From an uncultured Chlorobiota bacterium (GTDB lineage: Bacteria; Bacteroidota; Ignavibacteria; UBA10030; UBA6906): a stretch of 64,000 nucleotides of DNA. The first letter of the stretch is position 1. Each line of letters begins with the position of its first letter. The DNA lies in assembly GCA_900696645.1 (NCBI GenBank), contig CAADGV010000005.1, positions 62,001 through 126,000 on the forward strand, in the 5' to 3' direction. Both the position numbers and the translations under genes were made by a program. This document shows, in pieces, positions 58,910 to 64,000 of this stretch. Below the pieces are notes generated by a model. The model saw only the letters and a program-made list of their open reading frames with translations, had not been told where the DNA came from and did no database searches.

Positions 58910-59596
58910 ATGCGGCGAGTGAAAGAACTCTCATTTCAAGCAAGCCAATCCTCAGGCATAGTCGGCGCGTTATTGCTGAAGCCTAAGAATGCAACGAGTC
59001 TCCTGCTTTTCGCCCACGGTGCAGGAGCGGGCATGCAGCACAAGTTCATGGAAGATGTCTCGCACCAATTGGCCGAGTTCGGCATCGCAACGCTGCGCTA
59101 CAACTTTCCCTACACCGAGAAAAGCCTGAAACGTCCCGACCCGAAGCCCGTTCTGCTTGCTACTGTCCGCTCGGCAGTTGAGTTCGCCGATGATCTTGCC
59201 GGCGGCCTTCCCCTTTTCGCCGGAGGCAAATCGATGGGCGGCAGAATGACGTCGCTTGCCGCATCGGAGGAGCCGCTTCCGGGCGTTAGGGGAATTGTCT
59301 TCTTCGGGTTCCCGTTGCATCCCGCGGGACAACCGTCTATCCAACGAGCCGAACATCTCTCCAAAGTTAAACTGCCGATGTTGTTCTTGCAGGGAACGCG
59401 TGATGCGCTCGCCGATCTCGCGTTGCTGAACCCTGTCTGCAAAAAACTCGGCAAGCGAGCAACGCTGTTTGTTGTGGATGAAGCAGATCATTCATTTCAT
59501 GTGCCGAAAAGAACAGGCAAAAGCGATGAAGATGTTCTCACTGTACTCGCCCGAACCGTCGCCGAATGGTCTTCCACACTTATTCCTCCCAGATGA
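58910..59596 (+). CDS. Alpha/beta hydrolase (KANL3/Tex30-like)
   Basis: From ATG 58910 the product is 228 residues; the ORF-track start at 58670 lies in the pseudogene. The oxyanion region is FAHGAGAGMQH, the nucleophile GGKSMGG, the acid follows FLQGTRDALAD and the His is in EADHSFHV. This group has a dienelactone-hydrolase-like fold with unknown substrates in bacteria. The stop overlaps the transporter start. Confidence 0.85.
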   Translation: MRRVKELSFQASQSSGIVGALLLKPKNATSLLLFAHGAGAGMQHKFMEDVSHQLAEFGIATLRYNFPYTEKSLKRPDPKPVLLATVRSAVEFADDLAGGLPLFAGGKSMGGRMTSLAASEEPLPGVRGIVFFGFPLHPAGQPSIQRAEHLSKVKLPMLFLQGTRDALADLALLNPVCKKLGKRATLFVVDEADHSFHVPKRTGKSDEDVLTVLARTVAEWSSTLIPPR

Positions 59597-60495
59597 ACTT
59601 CATTCTCATCGCCCTCTGTCTCACCGCCGGGTGGCTTCTTCAGCGGTCGGGCATTCTTCCAAATGATGCGCACAAGGGAATCAACGTTTGGATTCTCTAC
59701 GTCGCGCTGCCCGCCGTTGCCCTTCTGTATGTTCCCGCCATCACCTGGACTGCAGAACTCATCATACCTGTAGCGATGCCGTTTATCGTTTGGTCCGGCG
59801 CGTGGCTTGCGCTGAAACTTGTGACACGCAGGTTCCCAATTGAGAAGTCAACGCAGGCCGCCCTGCTTCTCACCGCCGGATTGGGCAACACGTCGTTTCT
59901 CGGATTTCCGCTCACGCAAGCATACTTCGGCGATGAAGGCTTGCGCATAGCCGTCATTTGCGACCAACTCTCTTTCGTCGTTCTCTCAACACTCGGTGTC
60001 ATAACGGCAATTCACGCATCGTCCGGCGGCAAGGCCGACACAATGAAGATTGCCGGCAACGTCCTTCGGTTTCCTCCTTTTCTGGCGTTTGTTGCCGCCC
60101 TTCTCGTGCTGCGGTTTCTTGACTTCGAGCCAATACTTCCGCTGCTCGAAACGCTTGCAGGAACGCTGATTCCGCTCGCCCTTTTTTCCGTAGGATTGCA
60201 GATTCGCTTTTCGGAATGGAAGGACGATGTGCGCCACCTGTCACTCGGACTTGCATACAAGTTGATGGTTGCGCCGGCACTTGTGCTGGTTGTTGCTCTT
60301 CTTGCACAGGCGAAAGGAATCATAGCACAAACAAGCGTCTTTGAAGCAGCAACGGCTCCGATGATTACCTCGGCAATTCTCGCAACCGAATATCAACTGA
60401 ATCCGCGTCTGTCAAATCTCATGGTGAGTGTCGGCGTTCCTCTCTCGCTTTTCACGACGGCCTTTTGGTGGTTCGTTGTGAAGATGCTGCTGTAA
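59593..60495 (+). CDS. AEC family transporter
   Basis: A 300-residue protein from ATG 59593, overlapping the hydrolase stop as ATGA. About ten membrane helices with the AEC pattern: LPAVALLY, GLGNTSFLGFPLTQAYFG and IPLALFSVGLQI. Auxin-efflux-carrier-type proteins in bacteria move organic acids such as malate. The ORF track adds 9 residues before the start. Confidence 0.9.
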   Translation: MNFILIALCLTAGWLLQRSGILPNDAHKGINVWILYVALPAVALLYVPAITWTAELIIPVAMPFIVWSGAWLALKLVTRRFPIEKSTQAALLLTAGLGNTSFLGFPLTQAYFGDEGLRIAVICDQLSFVVLSTLGVITAIHASSGGKADTMKIAGNVLRFPPFLAFVAALLVLRFLDFEPILPLLETLAGTLIPLALFSVGLQIRFSEWKDDVRHLSLGLAYKLMVAPALVLVVALLAQAKGIIAQTSVFEAATAPMITSAILATEYQLNPRLSNLMVSVGVPLSLFTTAFWWFVVKMLL

Positions 60496-60510
60496 TCCGG
60501 GGATAATGAT

Positions 60511-60540
60511 AACCGCGAAGGCGCTAAGACACGAAGAAAA
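60511..60540. repeat. Hairpin repeat, family 1, partial copy E (3' of AEC transporter)
   Basis: A single degenerate arm ACCGCGAAGGCGCTAAGACA with units like CGCGAAGG and CACGAAG, beginning 16 nt after the AEC stop. No complementary arm is seen. Confidence 0.5.
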
Positions 60541-60631
60541 GCCGAAGCGATGCTTCAGCTGCGAATTGCATTTCCATCAACCGATTCATAGTTTCAATCA
60601 GAATTGAAATCCCCACGCTGCGGAATATTTC

Positions 60632-61504
60632 ATGATAAAGCTGTGCCTTGCTTTCTTTCTCATTTTTTGTCCCAATCGTTCTATATCGCAGATCTCCCTT
60701 GTTGATGATCTTCAGAGAAAACTGACTCTCGACTCCCCTGCACAACGCATCGTCTCGCTGGCGCCGAGTATCACCGAAACGTTGTTCGCCATCGGCGCGG
60801 GGAATCAGGTTGTCGGCGTGACCGATTACTGCAACTACCCCAACGAGGCAAAGACGAAACAGCGCGTCGGCGGCGTTATCAACCCGAACATCGAGGCCAT
60901 TATAGGCTTGAAACCGGATTTGATCGTGCTGAGCATGGAGGGAAACGTGCGGGAGGATTTCAACAAGCTGACGAGTTTCGGCATTCCCGTATTTGTGACG
61001 AACCCGCGCAACCTCGCCGGCATCTACACATCCATCTCACAACTCGGAACGCTTACCGGCCAACCGGCACAAGCAATGACTCTTGTGCATTCTCTCAAGA
61101 TGCGCGCCGACTCGATTGTTCTCGCTGCCTTTTCTTCCAAAAGCCGCAAGACGTTGCTCTTTGTTTCTCTCCAGCCGATTATCGTTGCGGGACGGGGAAC
61201 GTTTCTCGCAGAACTGATTGAACTTGCGGGAGGGATGAACACCGCAGCGCAAACGTCGTCAACGTATCCCGCGTACAGCCGCGAGGCAGTGTTGAAGGAC
61301 AATCCGGATGTGCTTATTTTCATGTCAGGTATTCTTTCCAACCCCGCCGAGCTTTCTCAATTGTATCCCGAATGGAAAACATTGAACGCATTCCGGAGAA
61401 AGAAGATTTTTGTGATTGATTCCGATATTGTCTCACGTCCCGGACCGCGGGCGGTTGACGGACTTGAAATGCTGTATAAGGTCATCCAAGAAGGACACGA
61501 ATGA
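60632..61504 (+). CDS. BtuF-like cobalamin/metal-binding periplasmic protein
   Basis: A 290-residue substrate-binding protein with a signal peptide. RIVSLAPSITETLFAIGAG and GGVINPNIEAIIGLKPDLIVL are the class III helical-backbone (BtuF/FhuD) pattern. It probably binds vitamin B12, a haem or another corrinoid. The BtuC/D permease genes are not adjacent. Its stop overlaps the start of the kinase gene. Confidence 0.9.
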   Translation: MIKLCLAFFLIFCPNRSISQISLVDDLQRKLTLDSPAQRIVSLAPSITETLFAIGAGNQVVGVTDYCNYPNEAKTKQRVGGVINPNIEAIIGLKPDLIVLSMEGNVREDFNKLTSFGIPVFVTNPRNLAGIYTSISQLGTLTGQPAQAMTLVHSLKMRADSIVLAAFSSKSRKTLLFVSLQPIIVAGRGTFLAELIELAGGMNTAAQTSSTYPAYSREAVLKDNPDVLIFMSGILSNPAELSQLYPEWKTLNAFRRKKIFVIDSDIVSRPGPRAVDGLEMLYKVIQEGHE

Positions 61505-62190
61505 ACAAGAAGAAAAAGTCAGTGAAGAAACGGCGCGCAAGCGCATCGAAGAAACCCCGCCGCGCGCAACGGTCGAAGCGGAAAGTATTCATTGCCGTTG
61601 CGGGGAACATCGGAGCGGGCAAATCGTCTCTCACGCAATTGCTGAGTCTGCGGTACGGATGGAAGCCGTTCTTCGAGTCGGTAGAAGACAATCCGTATCT
61701 CAACGACTTCTACGCCGATATGAAGCGATGGTCGTTCAACCTGCAGGTGTATTTCCTCTCCAACCGGTTCCGCAGCCACAAGGCAATCACCGAAGGACCG
61801 GAATCGGTGATACTCGATAGGGTGATTTACGAAGACGCCGAGATTTTTGCCCGCAACCTTTACGAGATCGGCAACATGGAGCAGCGGGACTACGAGAACT
61901 ACGTTGCGCTGTACGACGTGATGACGGAATATCTCCGTCCGCCGGACTTGCTGATTTATCTGCGTGCGAATGTTGACACGCTTGTGCAGCAGATTTTCTT
62001 GCGCGGCCGCGATTTTGAACAATCCATCAAGAAGGAATACCTCGAACAACTCAACAGACATTACGAATCATGGATTGCCCGCTACAAAAAAGGCCCGCTG
62101 CTCGTCGTCGAGTCGGACGAGCTGGACTTCGTGAACAAGCAGGAAGATTTGGAACAGTTGGTGAGGATGATTGAGGGGAAGTTGAGATAG
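61501..62190 (+). CDS. Deoxynucleoside kinase
   Basis: A 229-residue dNK-family kinase. After a Lys/Arg-rich N-terminal tail of about 28 residues comes the P-loop AGNIGAGKSSLTQLL, then LDRVIYEDAEIFA (ERS-like motif region) and YLRANVDTL. It phosphorylates a deoxynucleoside, possibly dA or dG; the exact preference is not clear. ATG overlaps the preceding TGA. The basic tail is unusual. Confidence 0.9.
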   Translation: MNKKKKSVKKRRASASKKPRRAQRSKRKVFIAVAGNIGAGKSSLTQLLSLRYGWKPFFESVEDNPYLNDFYADMKRWSFNLQVYFLSNRFRSHKAITEGPESVILDRVIYEDAEIFARNLYEIGNMEQRDYENYVALYDVMTEYLRPPDLLIYLRANVDTLVQQIFLRGRDFEQSIKKEYLEQLNRHYESWIARYKKGPLLVVESDELDFVNKQEDLEQLVRMIEGKLR

Positions 62191-62327
62191 TCAAGTGGCT
62201 GGGCAAGTCGTTGCGCTGTGACACCGGCACCAGTCCGGCCAAATGGACAATCATGGAGCTGGTGCGTAATATATGGAAACAGCATAACCACAGTCAGCTG
62301 CTTAATAAATCAAGGGGTCTCTAAACA
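62191..62327. other. Intergenic gap before low-GC ICMT gene
   Basis: 137 nt. No gene, hairpin or clear promoter is seen. The base composition falls toward the following gene. Confidence 0.3.
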
Positions 62328-62759
62328 ATGAAACTGATTGCCAAATTCGCTCTTCCGATCTTAATTGTGGCGATTTTATACTTATTGATTTCGGGAAACA
62401 TGCTTTCACCCTCACCCTTCGTAATTGCAATGCAGATATTAGCGGTGGCGTTAAGTATTTGGGCACGCAGAAGTTTTCAGGCAGGACAATTCAGTGTCGA
62501 TGCAGAACCGAAGGAAGGACCATTGTTGTCAAGTGGGCCGTATGCGTTTATTCGACACCCAATGTACACTGCGGCGTTATTATTGATTTGGTCAAGTATT
62601 TTTGGTCATTTGTCCATCTCTACCGTGATTATTGGTTTGGTCGTCACAAGTGCTGTCTCTATTCGTGTTGTGAGTGAGGAACAGGTTCTGCATGCACATT
62701 TTCCTGACTATGCGGAGTACTCACGTAAAACCAAAAGGATAATTCCATTCATAATCTAA
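62328..62759 (+). CDS. Isoprenylcysteine carboxyl methyltransferase-like membrane protein
   Basis: A 143-residue protein with about four hydrophobic helices and the motif GPYAFIRHPMYTAALLL, which is the SAM-binding core of the ICMT/PEMT family, followed by EEQVLHAHFPDYAEYSRKTKRIIPFI. It is likely a membrane methyltransferase for an unknown lipid or thiol. The gene is more AT-rich than its neighbours. Confidence 0.87.
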   Translation: MKLIAKFALPILIVAILYLLISGNMLSPSPFVIAMQILAVALSIWARRSFQAGQFSVDAEPKEGPLLSSGPYAFIRHPMYTAALLLIWSSIFGHLSISTVIIGLVVTSAVSIRVVSEEQVLHAHFPDYAEYSRKTKRIIPFII

Positions 62760-62914
62760 TAATCAAAGATAAATGCAACGCAGCCTATCCGGTTGCTCAA
62801 TCCGACGTTGCAATCGCGGGTAAAAACGGCTTCAGCCCGCAGGAACACTGCAACGAAGGTTAGCGCCAGTCCGTTACGCTGCCTGACAAGCTGAGATGAA
62901 CGCAGGAGAAGTTG
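62760..62914. other. Gap after ICMT gene
   Basis: 155 nt between the ICMT-like stop and the small ORF. It contains a short GC-rich hairpin-like segment (GCGGGTAAAAACGGCTTCAGCCCGC) around 62816-62840. I considered an integron attC site and rejected it. Confidence 0.3.
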
Positions 62915-63073
62915 ATGAGCGATACAACAACCTTAATAGCCGCCCTGGAAAATGCTCCCGGTATTGAAGGACTGGTAATAGCGGCAGCCGTTGAGCGCGA
63001 AGGTGGTTTTACTGAACGTCTTTACCGCGTGCGGACCGAGAATCGCTCCGGGAAATCCAACCGATCCACTTAG
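62915..63073 (+). CDS. Small ORF or gene remnant, 52 residues
   Basis: An ATG at 62915 with AGGAGA about 6 nt upstream opens a 52-residue frame (MSDTTTLIAALENAPGIEGL...) missed by the ORF track. The ribosome site and the amphipathic N-terminus suggest real translation. The last residues run into an arm of hairpin family 2 and end at TAG 63071-63073, so it could instead be a truncated gene. I do not recognise it. Confidence 0.35.
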   Translation: MSDTTTLIAALENAPGIEGLVIAAAVEREGGFTERLYRVRTENRSGKSNRST

Positions 63074-63089
63074 TCCACACCGTCCACAA
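63062..63089. repeat. Hairpin repeat, family 2, partial copy (3' of RNase HI)
   Basis: One arm related to family 2, reading GGACTAAGTGGATC on the minus strand, versus GGACTAAATGGACC in copy A. It lies 4 nt beyond the end of the RNase HI gene. Confidence 0.5.
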
Positions 63090-63092
63090 TCA

Positions 63093-63554
63093 TCACGCCT
63101 CCTCCGCCCCCAGCCTCGCCAGCTCATCCGCACGCTCGTTCAGCTCGACGCCGGCGTGGCCTTCCACTTTGTGGAACTTCACGTTCAGTCCGTCGAGCAA
63201 ATCCAGCAATCTTGACCACAAATCCTTGTTTTCCACCGGCTGCTTCTTTGCATTCTTCCATCCATTCTTCTTCCATCTCACATACCATTTCTGGTGCATG
63301 CAGTTGACGAGGTAGGCGCTGTCGGAATAAACGGTAACGGGCTTGTCTTTTGCTTTGATTGCTTCAAGGGCCTTAATGCAGGCTGTCAGTTCCATCCGCT
63401 GGTTGGAAGTGTTGCACTCGCCGCCGTGAAGTTCCTTGATGTGATCTTTGTACTTCATCACAACGCCCCAGCCGCCGGCGTTGTTCGCCGATTGATTGCC
63501 CGAACAGGCGCCGTCGCAGTAGATGATGATTGTATCGGACAATGATGCAGACAT
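63093..63554 (-). CDS. rnhA: Ribonuclease HI
   Basis: A 153-residue enzyme from ATG 63554 (the ORF track adds 13 upstream residues from a repeat). The active-site acidic residues are in IIIYCDGACSGN, MELTACIKALEAI, TVYSDSAYLVNC and NERADELARLG. It removes RNA from RNA-DNA hybrids in replication. The ATG lies only 5 nt from hairpin copy C and has no clear ribosome site. Confidence 0.96.
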   Translation of the reverse strand: MSASLSDTIIIYCDGACSGNQSANNAGGWGVVMKYKDHIKELHGGECNTSNQRMELTACIKALEAIKAKDKPVTVYSDSAYLVNCMHQKWYVRWKKNGWKNAKKQPVENKDLWSRLLDLLDGLNVKFHKVEGHAGVELNERADELARLGAEEA

Positions 63555-63558
63555 TTTT

Positions 63559-63639
63559 TCAACACGAAGCCACATAGAACCATGAAGGTTCATAAAGAAA
63601 CTTCTTGCAGTTCCGTGTCACTTCGAGCCTTTGTGTTGA
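63559..63639. repeat. Hairpin repeat, family 1, copy C (3' of TSUP gene)
   Basis: 81-nt palindromic element: left end TCAACACGAAGCCACATAGA, right end GAGCCTTTGTGTTGA. The inner arms are more degenerate than in A and B. It lies about 15 nt beyond the TSUP stop and 5 nt before the RNase HI start. Confidence 0.75.
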
Positions 63640-63653
63640 GAGCATTTTCCGGG

Positions 63654-64000
63654 TCAAAAGAAGAACATTTTCACGGCAATCGCAAGCAGGAATACGGCGT
63701 AGAGTTTTCTGAGATTATCCGCATGTGTTTTGTGTGCCACCATCGCGCCGTACTTCGCCATGGGAACCGTGCCGATAATGAGAGGAATGGAGTGAACGTA
63801 ATCAACAAACCCGATAGTGAAATCGGAAATCTGCGGCGCATACACGTCGATCGTTGTCCAGCCCTTGACGATGTACCCGATTGTTGACGCAAGAGCCGTA
63901 ATCACAATACTTGCGCTCGATGTCCCCAGCGCTTTCTTGAGCGGCACGCGCAGGAAATAGTACATCATCGGAATCGCAAACACGCCGCCGCCGACTCCCG
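63654..64000 (-). CDS. TSUP family (TauE/SafE) permease, C-terminal part (runs off window end)
   Basis: The frame is open to the window edge, so the first part is missing. Visible are GVGGGVFAIPMMYY, typical of TSUP anion transporters, and at least three helices ending in KLYAVFLLAIAVKMFFF. TSUP proteins move sulfite, sulfoacetate or similar organic anions. The ORF-track start at 63983 is internal. Confidence 0.85.
   Translation of the reverse strand, partial: GVGGGVFAIPMMYYFLRVPLKKALGTSSASIVITALASTIGYIVKGWTTIDVYAPQISDFTIGFVDYVHSIPLIIGTVPMAKYGAMVAHKTHADNLRKLYAVFLLAIAVKMFFF

Noticed and set aside
62760-62915. Integron attC site before the small ORF
   Set aside because: No match to GTTRRRY at the expected position (GTTAGCG has a C), and no integrase in the window.

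Overview
The window is one stretch of a gene-dense bacterial chromosome, about half GC by eye, with no rRNA, tRNA, phage or insertion sequence that I could find. The cell is a diderm: it has KdsB (Kdo activation), a GT9 heptosyltransferase-type enzyme, an outer-membrane DUF5916 beta-barrel protein and several lipoproteins with clear lipoboxes. The mix of M2 dipeptidase lipoprotein, S9 prolyl-oligopeptidase, tandem amidohydrolases, GH127, MacB-type permeases, DUF5916 and ATP-type PEPCK suggests the Bacteroidota/Chlorobiota/Ignavibacteriota (FCB) group with a peptide- and carbohydrate-using, gluconeogenic lifestyle. That placement is inference from gene content only.

Layout. 1-5.5 kb: tail of one MacB-type permease, a complete paralogue, a MoxR ATPase with a VWA membrane protein, and a YkvA-like protein, closed by a bidirectional terminator. 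5.5-14.1 kb: malic enzyme-PTA fusion (minus), then a plus-strand run of M48 protease, PlsC, lipoprotein, GatC, KdsB, DUF502 and PyrG. 14.1-15.7 kb: an AT-richer two-gene cassette with its own promoter (unknown protein plus a zinc-knuckle lipoprotein). 15.8-25.1 kb: methyltransferase, then five genes whose ends overlap (Ppx/GppA-HD, CHAD, SixA, beta-propeller, HD hydrolase) that look like a polyphosphate/phosphate operon, then GH127, an M50 protease, a VapBC-like pair and a HEAT-like protein. 25.1-39.6 kb, all minus: M2 peptidase, TerC, esterase, two amidohydrolase genes, macro-domain deacetylase, RtcB, PEPCK-1, S9 peptidase and dCTP deaminase. 39.8-42.7 kb: aminotransferase translationally coupled to a second PEPCK. 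42.8-57.7 kb, minus: DUF5916 protein, RlmD, ABC-F ATPase, GalT-like protein, phosphohexomutase, enolase, GT9, a membrane peptidase MA-TPR protein and MurA. 57.7-64 kb: Rrf2 regulator with two palindromes upstream and a decayed GltD-like Fe-S oxidoreductase remnant downstream, alpha/beta hydrolase, AEC transporter, BtuF-like protein, deoxynucleoside kinase, a low-GC ICMT-like gene, RNase HI and the end of a TSUP transporter.

How genes work together. Two PEPCKs, the malic enzyme, enolase and a phosphohexomutase cover the C4-to-C3 node and upward flux to sugars. KdsB, GT9, MurA and PlsC serve the envelope. The five-gene overlapping block groups polyphosphate hydrolysis, polyphosphate binding and phosphohistidine-phosphatase chemistry.

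The most unusual structure is non-coding. Two families of short hairpin-forming repeats (units like CACAAAGG and GTCCATTTAGTCC) occur seven times, and each copy starts within about 25 nt of a stop codon, in the 3' untranslated region of an unrelated gene. Other points of interest are the Rrf2 regulator left beside a wrecked Fe-S enzyme gene, amidohydrolase domains that have lost the HxH metal motif, and the membrane-anchored peptidase MA-TPR protein between MurA and a heptosyltransferase.
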